Part shown: piece by piece, positions 7,451-13,320 of the stretch
Position numbering within the stretch: position 1 is the stretch's first letter
How the letters are laid out: each line of letters begins with the position of its first letter
Position numbers and translations under genes: made by a program
Source of the DNA: Palsa-872 sp036844615
Lineage (GTDB): Bacteria; Chloroflexota; Dormibacteria; Dormibacterales; Dormibacteraceae
DNA: 15,022 nt
Reading direction: 5' to 3'
Assembly: GCA_036844615.1 (NCBI GenBank)
Contig: DAIUFK010000058.1
Span: 1 to 15,022, forward strand
Notes under the pieces: generated by a model
Database searches by the model: none
What the model saw: only the letters and a program-made list of their open reading frames with translations
What the model was told of the DNA's origin: nothing

Positions 7451-8249
7451 ACTTAAGGCCGTACCGCAGGAATAGGTAATCCCCATGGCGGCGTGCGCTC
7501 AGGAGTTTGCTCCACGTGCCTTTAGCTGGCAGCAGCTCGACTCCTTCCACCATCCCGAACCTCTCCTCCTTGTCGCGCCCTGCCAGCACCGGCGAGACCG
7601 TGAGGAAGACCTCGTCGAGGAGGTTCGCCTCGATCATCTGGCCCACCACGTGCGGGCCACCCTCGGAGAGCAGGACCTCGTGGCCGCGCTCCCTGATCTC
7701 CTTGATGGTGTTGCCCATGTCGAGCACCTTCCCCTTCCCTATCACCACCAGGTCGCACGTCTTCGGCAGCTTCTCCCCTATCGCCTTCGCCCCCGCCGCA
7801 GTGGTCACTACAGTGGCTCCTCGCTTGAGGGCAGGGTGCGCAAAATCGATCTTTCCGCTTGCGGTCAGCACCACGAGCGCGGGTTCCGCGCTGCGCCCGA
7901 GACCGCTGCGCAGGGCGGTGAACTCAGTCGCCAGCTCGGGATAGACGTGCGCCGGCGTCCACAGGTGCCCTGGAGTCGCGCGGAGCGTACCCGCGCCGAT
8001 CAGGACAGCGTCCGCGCAGGCGCGCAGCAAACCCATCAAAAAGCGATCCGCGGGGTACTTGCCGCTGATCACCGAGCCCGCTGATGGTTTGGAGCCGAGC
8101 GTAACGACGCCATCCACCGAAGAGACGAAGTTCGAGTAGACGACAGGCGTAGAAAAGCCCAGCCGCCCGTACACGTGCTTCAGATCGGCAGGCAGCGTGT
8201 ACGCATGCGGGGCTTCCGCTTCGAACAGGATGTCGAAGGGCGCGAGCAC
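7449..8249 (-). CDS. RibD C-terminal-type (pyrimidine/dihydrofolate reductase-like) oxidoreductase
   Basis: The 266-residue protein has the RibD_C / DHFR-like fold that binds NADPH. Diagnostic stretches are SNFVSSVDGVV (39-49), LRACADAVLIGAGTLRA (75-91), EVLLSEGGPHVVGQMI (191-206) and DEVFLTVSPVLAGRD (212-226). It lacks the deaminase half of bifunctional RibD. Family members reduce the ribosylamino-pyrimidine of riboflavin synthesis; some, such as mycobacterial Rv2671, can reduce dihydrofolate. Its GTG start (8249) follows the TGA of the folE gene with no spacing (TGAGTG), so the two are coupled. That context favours a pterin or folate reduction over riboflavin, but this is inference; the sequence alone does not settle the substrate. 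Confidence 0.87.
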   Translation of the reverse strand: MLAPFDILFEAEAPHAYTLPADLKHVYGRLGFSTPVVYSNFVSSVDGVVTLGSKPSAGSVISGKYPADRFLMGLLRACADAVLIGAGTLRATPGHLWTPAHVYPELATEFTALRSGLGRSAEPALVVLTASGKIDFAHPALKRGATVVTTAAGAKAIGEKLPKTCDLVVIGKGKVLDMGNTIKEIRERGHEVLLSEGGPHVVGQMIEANLLDEVFLTVSPVLAGRDKEERFGMVEGVELLPAKGTWSKLLSARRHGDYLFLRYGLK

Positions 8250-8849
8250 TCAGTGGGACGGCTGATTGGCGGCCTGCAGGAACTCGGTGCGCAGCTGAGG
8301 ATCCGACTCATAGTTCCCGCGCCAAAACGAGGTGAGCGTGCGCGAGTGCCCTTCGCGAACACCGCGCATCTGCGTGCAGAGGTGCATGGCGTTGAGGTGC
8401 ACCGCCACACCGTGGGGCTGGAGCACACGCACCAGCTCATCGGCGATCTCGACACCCACCCGCTCCTGCACCGTGAAGCGGCGCGCGAACACCCTCACCA
8501 GCCTGGTCAGCTTCGAGATCCCGATGATCTCCTCGTGCGCGATGTAGCCGATGTAGGCATGCCCGTGGAAAGGCAGCGCATGATGCTCGCAAAGAGAAAA
8601 GAATTCGATGGGCCCCTCGATCACCTGCGCGATGCTGCAGTCCGGACCGCCACGGCACTCGGTGGGAAACGCCGTCAGGAGCTTGGGATCACCTTCGTAC
8701 CCTGAGGTGGCGTCATAGAGAGCGCGCAGGAAACGTGTAGGGGTCGCCCGGGTTCCCGGCGTCTTGAGGTCCATTCCGAACGCGGTGAAGATCTCACTGG
8801 CGTAAACCTCGAACTTCTGCCACTGCTCGGGGCTGACGTGGCGCGGCCG
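8250..8849 (-). CDS. folE: GTP cyclohydrolase I, 5' end lost in assembly gap
   Basis: Converts GTP to 7,8-dihydroneopterin triphosphate, the first step to tetrahydrofolate and related pterins. The open frame begins at the gap edge (RPRHVSPEQWQKFEV...), 25 codons before the first internal Met (8774), and that stretch fits the FolE N-terminal helix, so the true start lies within the Ns. Numbered from that Met, the zinc ligands Cys62 and His65 in SLCEHHALPF and Cys133 in HLCTQMRGV are present. So are the core GISKLTRLVRVFARRF and VQERVGVEIADEL and the C-terminal HSRTLTSFW. An extra CRGGPDC segment (40-46) sits before the zinc site. The stop directly precedes the start of the reductase gene. Confidence 0.93.
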   Translation of the reverse strand, partial: RPRHVSPEQWQKFEVYASEIFTAFGMDLKTPGTRATPTRFLRALYDATSGYEGDPKLLTAFPTECRGGPDCSIAQVIEGPIEFFSLCEHHALPFHGHAYIGYIAHEEIIGISKLTRLVRVFARRFTVQERVGVEIADELVRVLQPHGVAVHLNAMHLCTQMRGVREGHSRTLTSFWRGNYESDPQLRTEFLQAANQPSH

Positions 8850-8949
8850 NNNNNNNNNNNNNNNNNNNNNNNNNNNNNNNNNNNNNNNNNNNNNNNNNNN
8901 NNNNNNNNNNNNNNNNNNNNNNNNNNNNNNNNNNNNNNNNNNNNNNNNN
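8850..8949. other. Assembly gap (100 N)
   Basis: Exactly 100 undetermined bases. It interrupts the 5' end of folE on one side; on the other, a minus-strand gene ends at 8951, one base past the gap. The true distance and any genes between are unknown, so adjacency of the folE pair and the sigma-factor operon should not be assumed. Confidence 0.99.
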
Positions 8950-8950
8950 C

Positions 8951-9958
8951 TCAGGCGTGGGCCGCGACCGTGCGTGACTGCTGGAGATTGGCCAGAGCCA
9001 GCGCGTCCTGCAACGTGCGGGTTCCCTTTAGCGCCACCAAGACGACCTCATTGGTGATCACACCCGATCGCCACACCACATAGAAGTACGTCCTGCCACT
9101 CTGGGTTGAGCTGTACGTGTGGCTCTCGTCGCCAAGACCCTTTGCAGAGGCCCAGCCGCCGGTGCTCCAGGATGCCATCAGCGCCTGGAGGACTGTCTTG
9201 CTGTCGGCCGCGCTTGGAGCGACGCTCGTTCCCGTAATGATCGATCGATTGAGCTGTGAATTCTTGAGTGTGACGGAGAGGCTGGACGACGAAGGCACAC
9301 AAGCGGAGCACAGGGGAGTCGCATCGAACAGCCCCGCAACGTAGCCGGTCCTGAGGTCGGTCGGCTTGATGAGGATCGCGCGCAAGTTGACCTGCTTCGC
9401 CGATGGAGTTGGGGAAGGCGAGGGCAGCACTGGAGAAGGGGATGGCGACGACAGAATGCGAACCGCTGAGGGATGAGCGAAGACGATGCCGCCGACGAAC
9501 GGTGCACCTACAACCGCTGCAAGGATCAAAACGACTGCGACGGCGATGTAGGCGACAAGCGTCCGCGTCGCCCTTGCCCGCGTGATGGCCGCAGCCGGCG
9601 CCCGAGAAATCGCTGCCTCGTGCACCGGCTCGGCAACCGCCGCCGGCGGCACGTTCCTCCCCAGGAGCTGATCAACCGCCAGCTCTAATTCCTCGGATGT
9701 GATCAGGCCGTCGCGCTGCAACCACGCTAGGGCGTGGATTCGCTCCTCAGGAGGCGTCACAGCCTGCGGGTCGCCACCGCTGTGGTTGGGCAGGGTCGGA
9801 AGGCCGAACTCGATCGCGTAGGGTGGCTGTGGGGCGTAAAGGCGCCAGATCGGCAGCACCCCATATTCGCTGTTGGGCAGGTTCTCCAATCCGCGCGCCT
9901 CGACGACGTCGAGGGGCATCGTCTTCCACGTGCGACGCGTGGGTGGGCGCGTCGACAT
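8951..9958 (-). CDS. Single-pass membrane protein of unknown function, third gene after an ECF sigma factor
   Basis: I do not recognise the family. From ATG 9958 it has 335 residues. The cytoplasmic half includes a conserved-looking block (YGVLPIWRLYAPQPPYAIEF) and a short amphipathic segment, ALAWLQRDGLITSEELELAVDQLLG (77-100, cited in part), that resembles a SHOCT motif. A membrane helix lies at ~133-160 (LVAYIAVAVVLILAAVVGAP), then a Ser/Pro linker (SPSPSPVLPSPSPTPS), then a ~145-residue outer domain with CSAC (217-220). The frame stays open upstream to 10294 and residues just before the Met look protein-like, but there is no ATG, GTG or TTG until sequence inside the neighbouring gene. It lies 245 bp downstream of the AMIN-like gene and ends next to the N gap. 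It may be co-regulated with the sigma factor. Confidence 0.7.
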   Translation of the reverse strand: MSTRPPTRRTWKTMPLDVVEARGLENLPNSEYGVLPIWRLYAPQPPYAIEFGLPTLPNHSGGDPQAVTPPEERIHALAWLQRDGLITSEELELAVDQLLGRNVPPAAVAEPVHEAAISRAPAAAITRARATRTLVAYIAVAVVLILAAVVGAPFVGGIVFAHPSAVRILSSPSPSPVLPSPSPTPSAKQVNLRAILIKPTDLRTGYVAGLFDATPLCSACVPSSSSLSVTLKNSQLNRSIITGTSVAPSAADSKTVLQALMASWSTGGWASAKGLGDESHTYSSTQSGRTYFYVVWRSGVITNEVVLVALKGTRTLQDALALANLQQSRTVAAHA

Positions 9959-10162
9959 GTCATCGCGGAAGAGCTCGTAGCCGACCAGATGGCGCTCCGC
10001 CTCGTCGAACTCAGGCGACTTCCACGCGAGGTCGATCAGGGGGCCGCGCGCCGTAGCGACGAGCTCCCGAACGCGGAGATCGAAAGATGCAGCCGTTTTC
10101 CTCGAACCCTCTCCGCGATGATGACCCGTGGCGCCGCCGAAGGCAACTGGGCGTCCCCATCC

Positions 10163-10207
10163 CCCGGCTGCGCCGGGTACTTCCCCGCAGGCGGGGAAGA
10201 TATTCAG
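10163..10207 (-). repeat. Palindromic repeat, single-unit copy (copy A)
   Basis: Two hairpins sit side by side: stem CTTCCCCGC (10180-10188) with GCGGGGAAG (10191-10199), loop AG; and stem CCCGGC (10163-10168) with GCCGGG (10172-10177), loop TGC. Read on the minus strand from 10207, the first 29 bases match plus-strand 11594-11622 at 23 positions. Four of the six differences are paired changes that preserve the stem. It starts at the stop codon of the AMIN-like gene and may also act as that gene's 3' structure. Confidence 0.75.
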
Positions 10208-10953
10208 CTGTTCTTCAGGTCGATCACCAGGCGCGTGGGGTTGTCCAGGGTGTAGACGTGGTAGCACTGGCTCGAGGCGAGGCCGAGAGCCCACTGAACT
10301 GTGCCCTCGAAGTCTCCCACCTGGCGCGCCTCCAGCAACCCGGGGTAATTGGTCTTGATGTCGGTCGAGCCGCTGTACGACGTGTGCGCGTCAGCGCCCT
10401 TGATGACCACGAGGATGCCGTACCGGCCACTGAGCGTGACCTTGTCGCCAATCGCGTCGCGCGTAAAGGTCGTGCCTGTCTGAGGGCGCAGCTGGATGCT
10501 CTGCGGCTGGCCGTTCTTGAACTCGATGGTGATGCGGTCGTAGCCGGTGTGCGTGCCAGTGCGCACTGCATCGATGAATGCGGTCTGCGGCGGCTGGCTC
10601 ATCGTCATGAGCGGCGACACCACGCAGGTGAAGCCCGGCGAAGGAGCAGCGCTCGGGTTGGGGGAGGGTGAAGGCAACGGAGCAGGGCACGTCGGAGTGC
10701 AAGGCGTCGGGCTCTTGGTCCCGAGGCCGCCGGGCGAGAGCGGCCCGCGGTTCAGCGGGTTGCCGACCAGGAGCACGCCGACGAGGACGACAGCGATCAC
10801 TGCAGCCGCCAGGGCGGCGATCCAGACTGGGCCACGATGCTCGGGGGCCTCGGCCAGGGCCGCGCGGACGCGGTCGGACATAGCGGGGCTGGACGACCCG
10901 CTGATCGAGTCGAACGCGTCGCCGATCTCGCGGCGGAAATCTTCGCGGGTCAT
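10204..10953 (-). CDS. Membrane protein with extracytoplasmic AMIN-like domain, candidate anti-sigma or sensor
   Basis: The 249-residue protein is encoded one base after the stop of the ECF sigma gene. It has a short cytoplasmic N-terminus (1-42, MTREDFRREIGDAFDSIS), a membrane helix at 43-64 (WIAALAAAVIAVVLVGVLLV) and a Pro/Ser linker (66-107). The C-terminal domain (120-247) fits actinobacterial AMIN-like domains: GYDRITIEFKNG, then GDFEGTVQWALGL and the closing NPTRLVIDLKN. AMIN domains commonly bind cell-wall polymers. The position after a sigma factor suggests an anti-sigma role, but the N-terminus is short and has no zinc-binding His-x3-Cys-x2-Cys anti-sigma motif. Cys at 84, 89, 110 and 230 are external and could form disulfides. 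Domain call is fairly secure; the regulatory role is inferred from position. Confidence 0.82.
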   Translation of the reverse strand: MTREDFRREIGDAFDSISGSSSPAMSDRVRAALAEAPEHRGPVWIAALAAAVIAVVLVGVLLVGNPLNRGPLSPGGLGTKSPTPCTPTCPAPLPSPSPNPSAAPSPGFTCVVSPLMTMSQPPQTAFIDAVRTGTHTGYDRITIEFKNGQPQSIQLRPQTGTTFTRDAIGDKVTLSGRYGILVVIKGADAHTSYSGSTDIKTNYPGLLEARQVGDFEGTVQWALGLASSQCYHVYTLDNPTRLVIDLKNS

Positions 10954-10954
10954 T

Positions 10955-11497
10955 TCAGAACACCTCCTCGAGGGTCAGGTCCGATCGCAGCTTGCGAGCT
11001 GCTCGATAAATTCGGGATTTGGCGGCGGAGGGCGAGAGCCCGAGCGTGCGGGCCACCTCTTCGAGAGGCAGGTCGAGGTAGAAATGGAGAACCAACGGGA
11101 GTCGCTCGCCGGGGCTCAGCCGCAGCAGCGCGGTCTTCAGGTCGGTCGAGGCCGCGTCGAAGTGATCGCCGACCACCTGCAGCGGGCGAACCTCCGCCAC
11201 CTTGGTCACCGACCACCAGTGCTGGCGCCGCACCATGCGGCACTCGTTGGCGACGATGGAAAGGAACCACGATCGCAATGAGCCGGCATCGCCGCGGAGC
11301 TGGCCCAGCTTTCGCCATGCTTTGATCGAGGCCTCCTGGACCGCATCCTCGGCGGTGGAGCGGTCGGCCAGCATCACCGCCGCCAGGCGGTATGCAGGGT
11401 CGAGCAGAGGCTCGATGAGCGTGGCGAAAGCCTGTGCATCGCCCCCTGCCGCGCGGGCCATGATCTGAGGCCGCTGCTCCATCACAACACCAATCAT
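10955..11497 (-). CDS. ECF-type RNA polymerase sigma-70 factor
   Basis: A 180-residue sigma factor with only regions 2 and 4. Region 2 (~21-92) includes DRSTAEDAVQEASIKAWRKL for -10 element recognition and core binding, and SLRSWFLSIVANECRMVRR. Region 4 (~122-172) has LSPGERLPLVLHFYLDLPLE and a helix-turn-helix, VARTLGLSPSAAKSRIYRAA. Start is ATG at 11497; ATG at 11482 (MEQRP) is an equally sensible alternative, since neither has a clear Shine-Dalgarno. It heads an operon with the AMIN-like membrane protein, the usual arrangement for a sigma factor held by a membrane partner. Such pairs often autoregulate, but I cannot identify its promoter. It is divergent from the sugar dehydrogenase gene. 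Confidence 0.93.
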   Translation of the reverse strand: MIGVVMEQRPQIMARAAGGDAQAFATLIEPLLDPAYRLAAVMLADRSTAEDAVQEASIKAWRKLGQLRGDAGSLRSWFLSIVANECRMVRRQHWWSVTKVAEVRPLQVVGDHFDAASTDLKTALLRLSPGERLPLVLHFYLDLPLEEVARTLGLSPSAAKSRIYRAARKLRSDLTLEEVF

Positions 11498-11563
11498 GTC
11501 TTGACCATTGGATGCACGAACCGATCGTTTGGTTGCAGGAGGAGGGGCTCCGAGCCTGGGTCA

Positions 11564-11656
11564 CCCCCTCCCCGCGAAGCGGGGAGGATTCGGCTGCATA
11601 TCCTCCCCACTTGTGGGGAGGTGGCGGGCCGGGCCCGCCGGAGGGGGCGCTCCAAC
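11564..11656 (+). repeat. Palindromic repeat, compound copy (copy B), three hairpins
   Basis: It lies in the 186-bp gap between the sigma factor and the sugar dehydrogenase. Hairpin 1 is CCTCCCCGC (11567-11575) with GCGGGGAGG (11579-11587). Hairpin 2 is CCTCCCCAC (11602-11610) with GTGGGGAGG (11613-11621). Hairpin 3 is GGCGGGC (11623-11629) with GCCCGCC (11633-11639). An outer stem CCCCCTCC (11564-11571) could alternatively pair with GGAGGGGG (11640-11647). Hairpins 1 and 2 look like inverted copies of one unit joined by ATTCGGCTGCATAT, as in paired REP elements. It belongs to the same family as 10163-10207. Confidence 0.78.
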
Positions 11657-11683
11657 CAGTACCCTCGATCAGTAAGAGTCAAT

Positions 11684-12934
11684 GTGCGAAACCTGACCGG
11701 GCTCCTGGCCGCCGCTTTGTTGGTGAGCGCGTGCTCGACCTCCGCGCCGCCCATTGCGCACTTCTCGCCTTTGCCGACGCCTTCACCCTCCCCCACTCCG
11801 ACCCTCTCGACGCCAACCCCAACCCTTGCCACACCGAGCGGGCCCAGCGCCAACAACAGAGCCTTCAAGTTCACGAAGATCGCGGGGGGCTTGGGGGATC
11901 CCGTCTACGTCACCGGCGCCGGAGACGGTTCCGGACGGCTCTTCATCGTCGAGCAGGTCGGCCGTATCCGCGTCGTGAAGAACAGCGTCCTCCTCCCGAC
12001 ACCGTTTCTCGACATCCGCTCGCTCGTGATAGCCGGCGGTGAGCGCGGACTCCTCAGTGTCGCGTTCCATCCGGACTTCAAGACGAACGGAGTCTTCATC
12101 GTCGACTACACGCGCTCGTCGACCAACGTCGGCGACACTGTCATCGCGCGGTATCGAGCGGCGCCGCTCGCCGACGTCGCCGATCGCACATCAGGACAGA
12201 CGCTGCTGACCATCCATCAGCCACAGGCCAACCACAACGGAGGCCTCGTCAAGTTCGGCCCCGACGGCCTGCTTTACATCGGAATGGGCGATGGCGGCGC
12301 GGGCGGCGACGTCGGCACCGGCCACGCGCCCCAGGGCAACGGCCAGAGCCTCACCACCCTCCTTGGGAAGCTGCTTCGAATCCAGGTGGGCGCGACAGGG
12401 CCTTACACCGTGCCGTCGGGCAATCCCAACCTTGGCGCGGGCACGCGGCGCGAGATCTGGGCCTACGGCCTGCGCAACCCGTGGCGGTTCAGCTTCGACC
12501 GGGCCACTGGCGATCTCTTCATCGGTGATGTTGGGCAGAACGCCTGGGAGGAGATCGACTTCCAATCCAGAACGGCGGCAGGCGGGGCGAACTACGGCTG
12601 GCCATTCTGGGAGGCGACACACCGCTATCGGTTGGGGCCGACGCGAGCCGGCGATATGAAACCGATCACCGAGTACTCGCACGTCGGCGGCCAATGCTCG
12701 GTGACTGGCGGCTATGTCTACCGCGGAGCGAGGATCCCGGCGCTGTCCGGTTTCTACATCTTCGGGGACTACTGCACGGGCCGCCTCTGGACTCTTGTCA
12801 GGTTCGGCGGGCGCTGGAGGGTCTCAAACCTCCGCGACACCGCCTACTTGATCTCATCTTTCGGCGAGGACGACTCCGGCGAGCTCTACCTTGTCGACCA
12901 CAGCGGCACGGTGTACCGCTTCGACCCCGCCTAG
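11684..12934 (+). CDS. PQQ-dependent sugar dehydrogenase lipoprotein (glucose/sorbosone dehydrogenase family)
   Basis: The start is set at GTG 11684 because it begins a clear lipoprotein signal, MRNLTGLLAAALLVSAC, with Cys17. Upstream codons in the same frame only read through the palindromic repeat. The mature protein begins with a Ser/Thr/Pro linker (31-55), then a six-bladed beta-propeller of the soluble glucose dehydrogenase / aldose sugar dehydrogenase type. Motifs are GRLFIVEQVGRIRVV (84-98), RGLLSVAFHPDF (121-132), NHNGGLVKFGPDGLLYIGMG (183-202), YGLRNPWRFSFD (261-272), GDVGQNAWEEIDF (281-293) and NYGWPFWE (303-310). His184 matches the general base (His144) of Acinetobacter s-GDH. It would oxidise sugars on the outer face of the membrane using PQQ and calcium. 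No PQQ synthesis gene is in the window. Confidence 0.9.
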   Translation: MRNLTGLLAAALLVSACSTSAPPIAHFSPLPTPSPSPTPTLSTPTPTLATPSGPSANNRAFKFTKIAGGLGDPVYVTGAGDGSGRLFIVEQVGRIRVVKNSVLLPTPFLDIRSLVIAGGERGLLSVAFHPDFKTNGVFIVDYTRSSTNVGDTVIARYRAAPLADVADRTSGQTLLTIHQPQANHNGGLVKFGPDGLLYIGMGDGGAGGDVGTGHAPQGNGQSLTTLLGKLLRIQVGATGPYTVPSGNPNLGAGTRREIWAYGLRNPWRFSFDRATGDLFIGDVGQNAWEEIDFQSRTAAGGANYGWPFWEATHRYRLGPTRAGDMKPITEYSHVGGQCSVTGGYVYRGARIPALSGFYIFGDYCTGRLWTLVRFGGRWRVSNLRDTAYLISSFGEDDSGELYLVDHSGTVYRFDPA

Positions 12935-12968
12935 AGGGTCAGGGCTCGTGAGGTTGCCGGGGTTTTTT
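12925..12968 (+). terminator. Weak intrinsic terminator candidate after the sugar dehydrogenase
   Basis: CCCCG (12925-12929) at the end of the gene can pair with CGGGG (12958-12962), immediately followed by six T (12963-12968). The stem is only 5 bp with a ~28-nt loop, so the T run is the stronger part of the evidence. Confidence 0.3.
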
Positions 12969-13318
12969 GGAGCGTCCAACTGGGCACCTGCGTTTGCAGG
13001 GTGCCAGTCACGGGACGCCGACCTAAGCTTGGGCACGTGGCCGCCTCGACATAGTGTGCTGGTACTTCTTTCCGCTCTTTCCGCCGATTGCTCACAGCGA
13101 CTGCAGCTTCTCTGGTTCCTTTTCACTCAACGGTGGCTGGTGTTTTGTCGCCTTGGTCGTCTTCGTGATATCCCTAACGACCTAACCGCCGCGCTCGCGG
13201 TTCGCCGTCGGTCTGTTCGGACAGGTTCCGCAAGGAGGCACAACCCGCGGCTTATTGGTTTGCAGGACGGCACGGTCCACGCAGAACGTGCCATCCAGCC
13301 AACCTGCTAGCCCGCGGG
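12935..13318. other. 384-bp region without a confident gene
   Basis: It contains, in order: a T6 tract (12963-12968); a hairpin GGCACCTGC (12983-12991) with GCAGGGTGCC (12996-13005), loop GTTT, one bulged G; a possible 43-codon hydrophobic ORF (13054-13185); a perfect Shine-Dalgarno-like AAGGAGG (13232-13238); and a long stem-loop (13242-13320) that runs into the glycosyltransferase start. A poor promoter-like pair, TTGTCG (13145-13150) and TATCCC (13169-13174) with an 18-bp spacer, is present but not convincing. Confidence 0.6.
13054..13185 (+). CDS. Possible small hydrophobic protein (43 residues)
   Basis: A GTG-initiated frame ending in TAA encodes 43 residues: an aromatic-rich N-terminus (CWYFFPLFPPIA) and a C-terminal hydrophobic stretch (GGWCFVALVVFVISLTT) long enough for a membrane helix. 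No Shine-Dalgarno precedes the GTG, and the frame is closed by a TAA nine codons upstream. The membrane-like composition is the only argument for it. It could be chance or a decayed membrane gene. Confidence 0.2.
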   Translation: MCWYFFPLFPPIAHSDCSFSGSFSLNGGWCFVALVVFVISLTT

Positions 13319-13320
13319 TT
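13242..13320 (+). promoter_or_regulatory. 79-nt long stem-loop overlapping the glycosyltransferase start codon
   Basis: The outer stem AACCCGCGG (13242-13250) pairs perfectly with CCGCGGGTT (13312-13320). After an internal loop (13251-13256 and 13305-13311), an 18-position inner stem (13257-13274 with 13287-13304) pairs with only three single mismatches and closes on a 12-nt loop (13275-13286). AAGGAGG lies 3 nt before the outer stem, and the TTG start at 13319 has its first two bases inside it. It may be an RNA structure controlling translation, or a DNA cruciform; I recognise no known class. Confidence 0.55.

Noticed and set aside
9959..10294. Extension of the third sigma-operon gene to an upstream ATG at 10294
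   Set aside because: It would overlap the end of the AMIN-like gene by ~90 bp and run through the palindromic repeat. Its translation there resembles that of the other repeat copy, a repeat artefact rather than shared protein.
11564..11656. CRISPR array
   Set aside because: The hairpins are adjacent palindromes without regular spacers, and there are no cas genes.
11501..11683. Extension of the sugar dehydrogenase upstream of GTG 11684
   Set aside because: It reads through the palindromic repeat and would place the lipoprotein signal peptide in the middle of the protein.
12983..13005. Terminator hairpin for the sugar dehydrogenase
   Set aside because: The stem is good apart from one bulge but is not followed by T residues; the T6 tract lies before it, not after.
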